Origin: Bacteroidota bacterium
GTDB taxonomy: Bacteria > Bacteroidota > Bacteroidia > AKYH767-A > 2013-40CM-41-45
Direction of reading: 5' to 3'
DNA length: 64,000 bases
NCBI GenBank assembly: GCA_016721305.1
Contig: JADKIH010000001.1
Location: forward strand, 124,001-188,000
Under the pieces are notes generated by a model. That model did no database searches, had not been told where the DNA came from, and saw nothing but the letters and a program-made list of their open reading frames with translations. Shown here one piece after another: positions 21,385-33,488 of the stretch. How positions within the stretch are numbered: position 1 is the stretch's first letter; every line of letters begins with the position of its first letter. Both the position numbers and the translations under genes were made by a program.

Positions 21385-21397
21385 GATGATCTCCCTG

Positions 21398-24300
21398 TTA
21401 AAATTTAGCATTGATACCGAATGTAAACGAACGAACACCCGGCAACGAAGCCCATTCGAATCCCTGCGCATCGCCGGCTCCCATTAAACCTTCGGGATTG
21501 ATATGATCCGGAACGGTGGTGTAGATGTAGAATAAATCGCGCCCGGTAAATGACAACGTCAGCTCCTGGACGAATTTCAATTTTCTCACTATCTGCAGTG
21601 GAACAGAATATGTCAGATTCACTTCGCGCATTTTCACCCACGTATCTTCCACGATTCCGGGCTTCGAGAGGAAATGTCCCCAGCCACCTGCATTCGGAAG
21701 ATATTTGTAGTAGTAATGAACGACGGTTGAATTTGGTGTACCGTCTTCGTGAACGCCGGGAAGAATAACACCGGAGTTTGTTGTATTACCTTGCGTATCT
21801 GTAAAAGGCAATCCTCCTCCATCACGCTCAAACAATGTTTCAGGACTCTGACCCGACTGCAAGCCGATTACGTACGAACCGCAGTACATATCGCCTCCCC
21901 ATTTCGTATCAATCAGTGTTCGGAGTGTAAAATTCTTGTAAGAAAATTCTGTTGTCCAGCCGGCGAGAAAATGCGGCGAAGCATTACCGATCGGAACACG
22001 ACTGTCAGAAATTTTATAATGCTTGCCGTCGTCGCTTACAACAGGTTGTCCGTTTTTGTAAACATAATCCCATCCTACGATCGTTCCGAAATCATCGCCT
22101 TCGTGTAATGCCATTTGTGGACCATTTTCTCCCCATATATCGGCAAGGATATATGTGTCGGCGTAATCACCAAGGCTAACGACTTTATTTCTGTTGCGTG
22201 TAAATTTCACACCTGTTTTAATCGTAAGTTGTTTTCCTTGCCATGCGGTTGCATCGATCGATAATTCAAAACCACTATTGGAAAGAACACCATCATTAAT
22301 AACTGCCGCACCGGCGCCCGCTGATTGAGGCAATGGAGTTCTAATGATCTGGTCAAAAGAATACTTGTAATAATAAGTGAAGTCAACTACGATGCGATCC
22401 TCAAAGAAACCGAGATTCGTTCCCGCTTCATACACATTTACTCTTTGTGGCTTAAGAGCAATCGGAGGAATGGTGCCGGGGAAATAGGATGTCTGATCTC
22501 CACCGAACAATGTTGTTCCGTAGTAAAATTCTGTTTGGTAAGGGTCTGCATCGGTTGCTGTTTGAGAAACACCGCCTCTGACTTTACAATAGCTTAACCA
22601 CTTGTTCTTTATATCAAGTGCATCGGAAGCAACATAGCTAACTGATACACCCGGATAGAAATAAGAGTTAGCATTCGATGGCAATGTCGACGACCAGTCG
22701 TTGCGACCTGTAAACTCCAAGAATAAATAATCTCTATAGGATAAATGAAGGAATGAATAAAGTGAGTTAATCTTTTTTCGATAAAAGTATTTACAGGCAC
22801 TAACGCAGCCTGATTATCGCCTGCCTGAGTAACAATAATGTTTCCGCCTGCATCCTGGCCGTAAATCGTCGAAGTGTAATTCGAAAGACTATACCAGTTT
22901 GGATAATACCAAGTACCGGAGTGAGCGCTCAGACTGTGCATATCTCGACTCCATTGTGAACCACCGACATTGAAGTCAACATCTATGTTTGAATTGAAAA
23001 TCTTCTTCTTCGAAGCCGTAAATAAAAACTCGCTGCTTAACCCACGATCGCTTTGTTGCGTTTCTCCATAGTAACCTTCGAGCAGACCGATTAAATCAGC
23101 CGGCTTATTCTTTGACTGAAATTCGTCTTGCGTGTAATCGATTCCTGTGCGACCAACAAACGATAACCAGGAATTGATGGTATAATTAATTGCCAATCCT
23201 CCGAGCAGTTTCGAGCGATCGAGCGTTGTATTGTTGTTATAATATTTCCACCACAGATATTTGTCGACGTACAAATAAGGGAAGCCGTCTTGAGGATTTC
23301 TTGTTCCGTCTGTCATTGAATAGCTGGCCAGATCTTCGCCCTGATAGCTACGTGGCCATGAATACAAAAGACCTTTATTGAACGATTCCGGATCTTCACC
23401 AAGAAGCGGACTATTCAGACGATGATAATCTGTGTATGATGCCGACAAATTAATATTTACTTTATCTGAAATTTTGAGTGTAGAATTCGTACTCAAAGTT
23501 GTTTGATCGTAATTACTATTGTGAACAATCGGCGTATTATCGGTGCGTGAAATTGTCAATCGCATCGTACCCACATCTCCTCCACCCTCGGCAGAGATGT
23601 TATGTGTAACAGCGTGACCATCCTGAAAAGGAAGTTTTAAATTATCAGGTTGCGGCGACCAGGCACGCAAACTACCATCCCACCACCGAATGGTTTGTCC
23701 ATCCATTTTTGGGCCCCATGAAACTGACGAACCGGGATAACCAAACTCCGGATCAGTCGACAACGAAGGAAACAAAGGAATGCTGTCGCTTCCCAATTCA
23801 AATGCCGGTTGGGTATAGTCAATAGATGGTGCTCCTCCTCCGTATGTATTCTGCACATCACGATAACGATAGGGATGCGTCATTTTATACGTCATTCCAT
23901 AGGAGACACCAATACCCTTTTGCTTTTTACCCTTTCGAGTAGTAATCAAAACAACTCCATTGGCACCACGCGCACCATAGAGAGCCGATGCTGCACCACC
24001 TTTGAGAATGTTATAGCTTTCTACATCGGCCATATTCACATTATTGATGGCGGAACCCCAGTCACGACCGCGACCGATATCAGTAAGTCCCGGATCGTTG
24101 CTCATCGGAATTCCGTCCACTACAATAAGCGGCTCATTATTTCCAGAAATATTATTGTTGCCACGAATAACGATTCGCGTTGTTCCGCCATCTACTCCAT
24201 CCGGATTAGAAACCTGTACTCCTGAAACTTTTCCGGTAAGCGCATTGACAAGATTGGGAGCATTCGATTGTTGAATTTCGGCACCGCTAACTTTCTCTGT

Positions 24301-24666
24301 TGAATAACCCAATTCACGCTTCTGACGATTTACACCAAGGGCCGTAACAACAACTTCATTTAACTGATGCAGCATCGGCACTAACTTTACATTGATCGTA
24401 CTTTGCTTTCCAACCGGAATCATTTGCGTTTCAAATCCGAGAAAACCAAATACAAGTGTATCTGTCGGATTCAAATTATCGAAAACGAAATTTCCGTTAG
24501 CATCGGTTTGAACAGCATGTGTTGTTCCTTTCACGACGATTGTAAAAAACGGCATCGTTTCGCCATCGCCCGAAGTCACCACTCCGCTTACGCGTTGAGT
24601 TTGCGCTTGCGATGCTGTAATCGTAAAAAAGACGGCTAAAAATGTAATAAGTCGAAGTTTCCTCAT
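21398..24666 (-). CDS. SusC/RagA-family TonB-linked outer-membrane protein (one frameshift)
   Basis: Fragments 22609-24666 and 21398-22720 form a single SusC. It has a signal peptide (MRKLRLITFLAVFFTITASQA), a CarboxypepD_reg domain (about 24-105; VSGVVTSGDGETMPFFTIVVKG), the linker NEVVVTALGVNRQKRELGYS, a TonB plug (GKVSGVQVSNPDG ... DGIPMSN ... GGAASALYGARGANGVVLITT) and a barrel ending in ITFGINAKF-like aromatic strands (RSFTFGINAKF). The break is a missing base in the T6 run at 22773-22778. With it restored the text reads KKINSLYSFLHLSYRDYLFLEFTGRNDWSS, the standard SusC sequence. It transports glycan fragments using TonB energy together with SusD. Confidence 0.9.
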
Positions 24667-25059
24667 AGCACTTTATTTGGGTGACTAATATAGAAAATCC
24701 GGGGTATAAATAGGCCCTTCTTCGTGGTTAAAAAACGAAATAATCGGAAGATAACAGACTGTAATTCAGCACCGAAATCAACACCAGGTTATCACGCAAT
24801 TTTTCAGGACAAAAACACCCTGCAACACAACGAGGCGTCCACCGAAATTGTCCTGCCAATCACTTATCAAATGAATCATGAACAGCGACCGCTATCTCTG
24901 ACAATGAGTTGACACAAAAGAAACCACAACTCATTATATTTATACCAATCCGGTTCGAAAAAAGGGCCGCGGAGTTTATGAAGGAGGGGGAAAGGCCGGG
25001 GGCCCCGTTACGGAAAAAAGGGGAATGGTATACTTCAATAGTTTAAACTTTTAAAACAC
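24667..25059. repeat. Gene-free gap with a G-rich block bounded by inverted repeats
   Basis: No convincing gene is seen between SusC and the next plus-strand gene. TATACCAATCC (24941-24951) and its complement GGAATGGTATA (25022-25032) match at 10 of 11 positions and bracket about 70 bases of purine- and G-rich sequence (GGAGGGGGAAAGGCCGGGGG) quite unlike its surroundings. The motif AAAAAAGGG also occurs near both ends. It could be a small hairpin element or a badly resolved stretch of assembly. Confidence 0.45.
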
Positions 25060-25770
25060 TTGTATATGAAAAAAGCTACTCTACTCTTCACACTTCTTCT
25101 GCCTTTATTCTTTGTCACCAACTCTTCGGCGGCAGATGTAAAAAAATCGGAGCAAGTTAAAATCACCGTCAAGGAAGCAGACAGCGACGCAGCAATTGTA
25201 TTTGCAAATGTTTGCATTCTTGAAAAAGGTAAGATCGTAAGCGGAAATCAAACCGACTTCGACGGCCAATGCACTTTCCCGGCCGAAAACAAAAAGAAAT
25301 TTGAAGATTTCCTGTCTCGGGTTTAACGCTACTGAGTTGACGATCGAAAAAGGCTCAGGAAATATAGTCGTCAAACTTCAAAGAAGCAACATATTCCTTA
25401 AGGAATTAATTGTTAACGCTTGTATCGAGAGCAGATGCACCAGAGGTTGTTGTTGTTGTTGTTGTCGCTGCATTACTACTACTACTTGCGTACAAACCAT
25501 ACCGACAATTGAAGAAAAGAAGTCAGCAAGCTCCGATCAAGGATTTGATTTTACGATTTATCCAAACCCCTCATCTGGTAGGATAAAAATTAAATCCACC
25601 TATACTGATTTCAGTCTGGAAATATTCGATATCAACGGAAGACTGGTCTACTCAGTAAAGGAATTGACCGATGAATTAGAACAAAATCTCGACTTCTCTT
25701 GCCCGGAACGTATGTAGCCAGAGTCACGTCAGGCGCGGAAACAAAGACTTCACGTGTGGTAATTGAATAA
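25060..25770 (+). CDS. Secreted T9SS protein with CarboxypepD_reg domain and poly-Cys linker (two frameshifts)
   Basis: Three frames combine to about 236 codons. There is a signal peptide (MKKATLLFTLLLPLFFVTNSSA), a small carboxypeptidase-regulatory-like domain (KITVKEADSDAAIVFANVCI ... KLKISCLGFNATELTI ... GNIVVKL), a cysteine-rich linker (CTRGCCCCCCRCITTTTC) and a Por sorting domain (FTIYPNPSSGRIKIKS ... LPGTYVARVTSG, ending RVVIE). The breaks are an extra T at 25300-25302 and a missing T near 25701. The linker is encoded by a TGT microsatellite followed by ACT repeats (about 25447-25487). The protein is probably exported by type IX secretion; function unknown. Confidence 0.65.
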
Positions 25771-25812
25771 TACAGGGTAAAATCACTTTTTAATTGCTTT
25801 TTAAAAATGCAC

Positions 25813-25856
25813 AAATGCTTTGAATATCTTATGATATCCAAAGCATTTCTTATTTT
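25813..25856 (+). terminator. Rho-independent terminator
   Basis: AAATGCTTTGAATATC (25813-25828) pairs with GATATCCAAAGCATTT (25833-25848) apart from one mismatch and is followed by CTTATTTTT. It ends the poly-Cys T9SS gene. Confidence 0.75.
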
Positions 25857-25886
25857 TGACTAAACGATAAACACACACAACACGCC

Positions 25887-28800
25887 ATGAAGCGCATCCT
25901 TTTTTCTTTTGCATTATTACTGATTTGTCTTTCCAAAATTTCCGCTCAACACGGCCAAATTATTTTTAATCAAATGGACATTGTCGACATAACATCTTTC
26001 GGCAGAGATACCATTGTTGCCGTTGGCGGGAGTCTGCTCAATCCGGTTTCAGGCTGGCCGGAAAATTCATGCTTCATTATCCGTTCGACCGACGGAGGAA
26101 ATTCATGGGCATACACCTATCGCGGTCAGTCGCAAGCACAATTTCACAAACTCTGTGCCTTAAGTGATTCGAAAGGATTTGCAGTAAGCGATAGCGGCTT
26201 GCTCTACTCAACGATTGACGCAGGCGCTACATGGAAAAAAGAAGTACTTCCTTACAACTACAATTTATATAATATCGAATTCACCGATACTTCTACCGGT
26301 TACATGACAGGCTCTGAAGAGAAATACTGGAAGACTACTGACGGCGGAGAAAGCTGGGTGCTCCACTCTGTCGGAGGTTCGTTCAATGGCCTCTATGATA
26401 TTGAGTGGGTAAATGACACCACAGGATTTTTGTGCGGTGAAAAAAGTTATCGCACTACAAATGGCGGTACAAGCTGGTCGACTTCTTCATTCGGAAATTT
26501 TGGCTTCCGAATTCGTGAACATTGGAATTCTCCGACTGACGGATGGGAATCGACAGGAAGTCGAACGGGATACTCTACCAATGGCGGAACAAGCTTTTCG
26601 ATCGACAGCTCTTTTGGTGTGATCGATTATCACGCCTTTACCAATTCTCATCTAATCGGAATCAGCGATACAAGCATCTACGAAACCTCAGATGGCGGGA
26701 ATACCTGGAATCAGATCGGAACACTTCCGCAAGATTTCTCCGGTAAGTGCATTCACTTCACCAACACCTTAGTCGGATATGCAGGTGGAGTTAACGCAAT
26801 CATGAAGACGACTGATGGTGGACAAACTTGGGCTTATACGAATTACAATACCGAACCGGGAATCAATGACGTTATTCCGGTCGACACAAACGTAATTTAC
26901 GCCAACTCTTATTTCTCCATGCATTACACTACCGACGGAGGCTACACGTGGAGAATAAGATCGATAAATTCAATCGGCAGCATTAATCGAATGCGCTTTT
27001 TTGATCCCGCAAACGGAATAGCCGCTACCACAACAGGCCTGTATAATACGAGTGACTCAGGAGCAACGTGGACTTTAATTTCGTCGAAAATTTTATCTGA
27101 CGTAAATGCATTTAATCCGACAAATCTTTTCGGCTACGACGACAACAATTATTTCGCATATAGCATTGATGGAGGAGCAACGTGGTCAACTAATTCTACC
27201 AATAATTCGTCTACCAAAACTCTTGTACTGAGCCCTACGGTCGGATTTGCAATTATCAGTAATGATTTATACAGAACGATAGACGGAGGTTTAACATGGA
27301 CGAATATGCTAACCACAGGAATTCTAATCCTCCGCTGGGATATGGCCGATAGTTTGAATGGCGTTGCAGAAGAAATCGTAAATGGAAATTTATTCATCAC
27401 CACCGATGGCGGACATACCTGGACGGCGAGAGCTCCATCGCCGGTAATTAATTCGATGACGATGGTAGCTCCTAATGAATTATACATTGCAACTACTTCT
27501 ACTCAACTATTATCGACTGACAGCGCACTCACTTTTACCGATCTGAACACCGGAATTGATCCGGCATTTACGGAAATCGTACGCATCCCAACGGGAGGAA
27601 TTCTCATGTTCAATTCGTCAGCTATTCTCATGAATCCGCAGCTGGGTCTTGCGCAATGCAGAGTAATTTCAGATTTCAATCACCCGTGGATTGATATGTT
27701 CGAGACGGACGTTTACACATACTCCAATCAGTCCAGTTATTCTTCGCAACACGATTGGCTAGTCGACGGAAGCCCATCCGCGACGGGGAACAACTTTAGC
27801 TTTGCCGGAACTACAGTTGGCAATTATTCAATCTGCCTCGATGCCTCCGATGGCCCCGGCTGCATCGATCGTTCCTGCACAACGATGGAAGTAGTTCCTC
27901 TCGGATCAGAATGGCTTTATAGAGCTCAAAGTTTCAACTCCATCTACCAGCACCGCGCAACTTTTGTGATCGGAGATTATGCTTATCAATGCACAGGGGA
28001 ATTCCTGAGTAGCGGAAGCGCACTAGCCTCAAAAATCAACTTAATTACTTTCGATTCCGATGTCGCTGCTTCACTTCCCGGACTTCCACGACACAGCGCC
28101 GTTGGATTTGCCATCAACGGAAAAGGATATGTCGGATTAGGCTTTGGGAATGGAAATACCTACTTGTCGGATTTCTATGAATACGATCCGACTACCGATA
28201 CATGGACACAAAAAGCCAATTATCCCGGACACGGAAACAGAGGAGCTTCTGTTTTTGTCATCAACAACAAAGCCTATGTAATTAATGGTTGTTCGTTTGA
28301 TGGAACTGCTATTATTTATTACAACGAGTGTTGGGAGTATGATCCTGCAACTGATGTCTGGACAGCGAAAGCAAATTGCCCGGGCGCAGGAAGAATGTAC
28401 ACGATGGCAACGGCTACATCAACAGTTGGGGTTTGTGGTGGCGGAAGCATCGCAGGCTTCTTTGACGACTACTACAAGTATAATCCTGTCACAGATCAAT
28501 GGACAACTATTCCTGCGATTCCCGCAAATCCGTTCCGTAGCAATGGACCGACATTTTCTCACAATAATATTGCGTATTTCGCAGGTGGATACAATACAGT
28601 CAATAATCAATCTACCGTTTGGGGCTACGATGATTTCGCCGGCACGTGGGGATTCTTTAAACGGACCAGTTGCAGCACCTTTACTCGATGCCATGTGTTT
28701 CACTCGGGGTGATAGCGCACTTATCAGTAGCCCTTACTATTCAGGGTCTCATATGGATTTTTACTATTTGAAATTTAGTCCGGACACAACAACAGGGATA

Positions 28801-29058
28801 GCCGATTTCCATTCACACAAAAACTCCGAACTCAGTCTCCACCCCAACCCAAGCACCGGCGATTTTGATATCACTGCCAAGCCCGGTGAACACTTGCGTG
28901 AAATTCAGATTTTAAATCTCGAAGGAATTTGCATGAAACGTTTTACTTATACGACAGAGAACAATGCACATTTACATTTTGATGAGAAAGGTTTTTATTT
29001 ATTGAAGACGGAGACGGATCTGGGGGTTTATGTGAATAGGGTTTTGGTAGTGTATTAA
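25887..29058 (+). CDS. BNR/YCF48-like and Kelch repeat protein with T9SS sorting domain (one frameshift)
   Basis: The 25887-28712 frame and the end of the 28285-29058 frame join when one A is removed from AAA at 28659-28661 (FFN-GPVAAPLLDAMCFTRG). The protein of about 1057 residues has a signal peptide (MKRILFSFALLLICLSKISA) and many BNR/YCF48-type repeats with the S/T-x-D-G-G-x-(S/T)-W box (e.g. STDGGNSWAY, TTDGGESWVL; about 30-560). A PKD-like domain (about 590-670) is followed by Kelch repeats (YEYDPTTDTWTQKANYPG, WEYDPATDVWTAKANCPG; about 690-930). A Por sorting domain closes it (LSLHPNPSTGDFDITA ... KGFYLLKT). Two beta-propellers on a secreted chassis suggest surface binding rather than catalysis. 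Confidence 0.8.
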
Positions 29059-29097
29059 AACATCTGCATTCGACAATGTAAGGTTTCGCCGACAGGT

Positions 29098-29219
29098 TCA
29101 GGCATGATCTAATTACAACGGCGCCTTCGACAAGCTCAGGCACCGTTGTAATTAGATCATGCCTGAGCATAATGTATGCCGTTTAGCAAAACGATGGTGC
29201 CTGAGCTTGTCGAAGGCGC
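29098..29219. repeat. Nested inverted repeats with two mutually exclusive stems
   Basis: A perfect 24-bp inverted repeat (29098-29121 with 29143-29166) has a 21-base loop. That loop plus flanking bases (29121-29144, core CCTTCGACAAGCTCAGG) is itself the perfect complement of 29196-29219. The two hairpins therefore compete for the loop sequence. The core is a widely seen bacterial intergenic palindromic repeat. The rest of the gap 29059-29530 holds no supported gene. Confidence 0.75.
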
Positions 29220-29530
29220 AGTACATTGCAGATGACTTCTATCGTGAAATACTCATACTTCAAACAAACTTCATCCCCAATTTCCACCAATACCTACATT
29301 TAACTTTCTATTCCCGGAGTTCATTTAAAACACTAACTCTGAACCTACCATTACACCGGAAACAAATACAAATACACGAGAAGCCAATAACATAGGGGTA
29401 AAATTATTGGCTGCCTTTTCAGGAGAAAATTCTCGTCTTTCCAACTCACTAAAATTTCAGGTTTCATTAGCGGTTATCGTTTTACCCGTCGATCGTCAAT
29501 TAATTGTACCAAGACTAAAACAAAAAACAA

Positions 29531-30529
29531 ATGTTAACAAACAAGAAAAATTTCCCGGGAATATATTTCAGACCGGCATTTATCATAATTAGTTTATTCC
29601 TGTTTTTGAGCTCATGTACGAAAGAAGATTTTAATCCTTCTGTCACAACAGAAACTCCTCCTTCCGATATGAGCATGAACAGACAGCTCATTCCTGAACT
29701 CTTCGGAATTTACACACATCCGAATTACCTTACAATTGGAAATACCACCAGTGAAAACACGTTTCTCAACTACTTAAGAAGCAAAGGGGGAAACATGGTT
29801 AACTGTTACGCCCGCAATTCGATGACTACAGCTACCGAAAGAAGTAAGTTCGCTGCTTTTTGTCGCAAGGCAGTAAGCACATACGGGATTAAATTAATTA
29901 CATGTGATATCAGAGAAACCTCTGAAATTGCAAGATGGGACGCACTATATACTTCATACCCTGATCTACGTACAGTCGTTTCACCACTGACGGAAAAAGA
30001 ACCCTGGATCACGCGCGATTATGCAGGATGTTTTTCATTGTTGCGATTAACTAAAGCCATGTGTAATCGATATGGTGCGAAATTTTATTTTTACGAAGGC
30101 TGGATGGGAAGTAATTACGTCAACCCTCAAGCGGCAGTAGATTCGATGGTATATTATTGCGACGGAGTATTTATATCAAATTATGTAACAGTTACAGATT
30201 ATCTATCAACCGGAGCAGGTTATGGTAAGTGGGACAACAGAATGAAGCTCAGAATTGATCAGGGTGCATCTGCGTTTGGAGGTATTGCCTTAGCAGCGAA
30301 AAAGTTTAGTAAGCTCGACTACCCAATAATTGAATTACAATCTCTCGAACCTTCATTCTTGCTCACAATGTATTCGATTATAGGTGCAAACCGTATGTTT
30401 TTTGGGACCTTGTATGGCGAAGCAAAAGGGTTGTACAATTTGTCATCACTAAATGTATTAAAATACACAGAGCTTAAAGGCAAAACTATCTTTTATCAAA
30501 GGTATGCACAACAAGCCCAGCCTAATTAA
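29531..30529 (+). CDS. Lipoprotein of unknown function, paralogue A
   Basis: The 332-residue protein has a lipoprotein signal (FIIISLFLFLSSC, lipobox cysteine about residue 29). The mature part begins with a linker and then PELFGIYTHPNYLTIGNTTSENTFLNYL. The pattern of alternating strands and helices (GGNMVNCYARNS, YGIKLITCDIRE, YGAKFYFYEGWMG, DGVFISNYVT) would fit a TIM-barrel of the kind seen in secreted glycoside hydrolase-like proteins, with D/E residues at strand ends, but I do not recognise the family. It is about 70 per cent identical by eye to the gene at 33489, and the two flank a PhoD-like gene on the opposite strand. Confidence 0.6.
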   Translation: MLTNKKNFPGIYFRPAFIIISLFLFLSSCTKEDFNPSVTTETPPSDMSMNRQLIPELFGIYTHPNYLTIGNTTSENTFLNYLRSKGGNMVNCYARNSMTTATERSKFAAFCRKAVSTYGIKLITCDIRETSEIARWDALYTSYPDLRTVVSPLTEKEPWITRDYAGCFSLLRLTKAMCNRYGAKFYFYEGWMGSNYVNPQAAVDSMVYYCDGVFISNYVTVTDYLSTGAGYGKWDNRMKLRIDQGASAFGGIALAAKKFSKLDYPIIELQSLEPSFLLTMYSIIGANRMFFGTLYGEAKGLYNLSSLNVLKYTELKGKTIFYQRYAQQAQPN

Positions 30530-30583
30530 TTTTTAAGTTAGTCGATACTGATTCCGGATAAATCGCGGACATAAAACAATAAA

Positions 30584-30622
30584 GAAGCCTTGAAGATATC
30601 GATCTTCAAGGCTTCTCTTTTT
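30584..30622 (+). terminator. Rho-independent terminator
   Basis: A perfect 14-bp stem GAAGCCTTGAAGAT (30584-30597) and its complement (30602-30615), with a 4-base loop and a TCTTTTT tail, closes the lipoprotein A gene. Confidence 0.85.
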
Positions 30623-30847
30623 CAGGCAATGTAGACTGGAGTTACAATTGGTTTCATTTCTCTAGTGAAACTCCTATTCGATGAATTTAGGATTCAATTC
30701 GCTTTGGTTTGAAGACAAATTTTCATGAAATCAGATTAGTGATTAGCTGCGTTGTTTGTCAGGTTAACTCCTGCCGAAGAATTATCAGAAGCATTATTAA
30801 CAATCTACTTTCGATTATTAGTATGACTAGAACTAGTGAGCAATAAA

Positions 30848-32899
30848 TCAAACACAATACTGCGGATTGCCTTCAATAATTTCCTGCTCAAGCTTAGGTG
30901 TCTCTCCGGCCTTCCATAATCGTGTGCGATGTACAACACGATAAACCAAAGGTCCGCCATCCGGCTTGTCACTACGTTCATAGGGTATCGGGATGCACAC
31001 GAACTCAGTGGAGAGCCGATCGGAGGTGGCAGTTACAAGACCATAACCATGACCACCGAAATCGACAAATGACAAATGCGGCGCTACCTCGGGATTCCGC
31101 ACGGCACGAGCCTGCTTCATATCTCCGGTCTCCTTTAACTTTAGCGCTGACATCACTCCGTGTAAAGGTGTTATGTTCATAGAAGGAATCGGTTTACCAT
31201 CGGGTTGATCAATCAGATGCAGCACTCGCATAGGATGATCTTTCTTCATGGTTTCCACCAATACTTCATACAGAGTTTGCTGCGATATGGAACCGGTAAT
31301 AAATTCCACACCCACCGGCTCGTATTTCTTTGGCGGCAATACTTTGGAGACTAAGCCTGCATGAAAGGCATGACGATCACCGGCAACAACACAAAGACCT
31401 GTTATCTTTTGATCGCGAACAAAGTCAAGTATGATTTCTTTATCGCGAAGGAATCGATTATCTGCTACGGCATAACCGACATCTTTAGGCCACTTGCTTC
31501 CTAATTCGTCGGGCAAATTTTGATAATCACTTCTCACTTCCATTGTACCAAAGGAATGTCCCCAAATTTTCCAGCGAGCTTTCGATTGACCAAGTTGCTC
31601 CATGAACCACTTCCGCTGATCTCGACCAAGACAAGTCTGCGCATGAACATCTTTTGTGGGATTCGGAATGTCTTTGCCGTTGAAGCGAATTGTCTCGGGT
31701 GGATTATCGTTGTTATAGTGACGACCGTAATCCATAATTTCCAATGGTATTTGCGGAGAGACTCGTGGATATCCGGGAACGTTAAAATCATCGGTCGACA
31801 TATCGGGAGAACGGAACGACCAGTGCTCGGTTAGAAATAGATCCACATTTTTTCCCCAACGCAGTACACGCTGAATTTTGAGACTATTAATCGCAATCAA
31901 ATTATTCGGCTCTTCACACAATCCGTCGTCGTTGAAATTTTCCAAAGGCGTATCTACGACTTCCGGAGCTTTGAAATATTCGAGCTTCGGATTACCCGGT
32001 TGTTGAACATGGGCAGGAATGAATTCCCACCAGGCCTGATTGGCTGCGACTTTCTGACTTTGCGCCGGAGCATAGTATCCGCCTCCTGCAACATACATAC
32101 TTTGAAATCCTGCCCATGCAAATTCGTGATTATCCCAAACACAGACAAAAGGCCATCGCGCACGTGCGTCCTGTAAATCCGGATCTTCGAGATACGCCCG
32201 GTAAAGTGTACGGTAATCTTCGAGCGTAACAGGCAGATGAAAATTGCTAACCTTCCGACCTTGCGGAAACTTATAGAGATCCCTGATACGACGCCCACGG
32301 TTTCCATTCGGATTATCTTCGCCATACCAGGTGACTTCTTAAATAAAATCGCCGAGGTGCAAAACGAAATTAAGTTGCTCCTCTCTTGATTTAGCCTCAT
32401 CTTCATAAATCATTTTTCGATAAGCATTCATCGCTCCTTCGTTCGGACACTGACAACTCACAAACGTAAAACGAACAGGCACATCCGAATTCTCTGCCGG
32501 TGCAGTGATCGTACGACCCACACGACTGGCGAAACCATGTTCATCAATGAAACGATACCAGTAATCCCGATTAGGCTGGAGATCTTTTGCCAAAAAACGA
32601 CATGTCCAATCCGAATCAGCACTGATATTCGCTGTACCACCCGAATGGATTTTCTTAAAATCAGCCGTCGTTGAAATTTCAACGATTAACTTTTTTGCCG
32701 TACTATCCTTTCCGGGCGGACGCCTCGTCCACAAGATTACCGTATTCGCTGTTGGATCACCGGATGCTACACCCTGAGGAAAGAGATCACGTCGCTCTGT
32801 TGAGATTGAAGGCAGCTTGTCGGCCCAACCCTGCTTTGTCGCTACAGCGAAGCCGAATAAGATTGAAGTCTGTAAAAATTTGCGTCGAGTAAAATCCAT
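30848..32899 (-). CDS. phoD: PhoD-like alkaline phosphatase, Tat-exported (in-frame stop)
   Basis: The N-terminus MDFTRRKFLQTSILFG is a twin-arginine signal. A PhoD N-terminal Ig-like domain follows (FPQGVASGDPTANTVILWTR, WYRFIDEHGFASRVGRT), then the metallophosphatase with LNFVLHLGDFI, WDNHEFAWAG, QTCLGRDQRKWFMEQL, WGHSFG and CVVAGDRHAFHAG, which supply metal ligands. The only interruption is TAA at 32339-32341, exactly where Tyr is expected (LGDFI-stop-EVTWYGED); both sides are in the same frame, so no indel is involved. PhoD enzymes release phosphate from phosphodiesters and phosphomonoesters outside the cell. Either a sequence error or a real nonsense mutation explains the stop. Confidence 0.85.
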
Positions 32900-33488
32900 A
32901 TAATTTCAGTTTTGATGATTGTTGCAATAGAAATAAAAGCACATGACGAATTCGCCATTTGTTATCATCAAGCTCACCTGAAACATATTGCTTGAGAGTA
33001 AAATGCAGGACCTTACTTCTGCACTTGTTTTCAAAAATAAAAATTAAAAAATGCTGAGCGTTATTGAGTGCGAGTAATTAACTTTATTTAACTTGAATTT
33101 GGTTAAATTTAAGAGACATTAAGTTAATATTGGCTTGATTTCGCGATGCATTTTTCGGATTTCTAAAGACTCATCTTACCAAAAGAAGAACCTAAACGAT
33201 GGCGAAGGCAATCCTTCTAAAATAATCCCACTCCCCCACGAACTCCTTTCCATATTCAGCATTCGCATTATTTTTTCGCAGTTCATTTTAAAGCCAAAAA
33301 CTATTTTTAGCATTACATCGCAAAATAACAACAATTCAACAGAACCGATAGAAGAGGAACTGAGATTTAAGCTAAAAATCAAGAAAATCCTCTCTTTACA
33401 ACAGTAAAACAAATCGGACTTATTCTTTGGATTTAGTTTTAAAAGTCAAACATGAGCCAACTCTACAAAGACTTAACACAAAACACAA
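32900..33488. other. Gene-free divergent spacer
   Basis: This stretch of 589 bases between divergent phoD and lipoprotein B has no frame that looks coding. It should carry both promoters. I see no clear Bacteroidetes promoter or hairpin. The last 30 bases before the lipoprotein B start resemble the same region before lipoprotein A, so the paralogues share their leader as well. Confidence 0.4.

Noticed and set aside
24724..24912. 62-codon frame upstream of the G-rich block
   Set aside because: No homology, no start signal, and polar composition typical of random frames.
33135..33407. 90-codon plus-strand frame upstream of lipoprotein B
   Set aside because: Low-complexity composition, no ribosome-binding site, and a similar-length frame on the opposite strand; no sign of coding.
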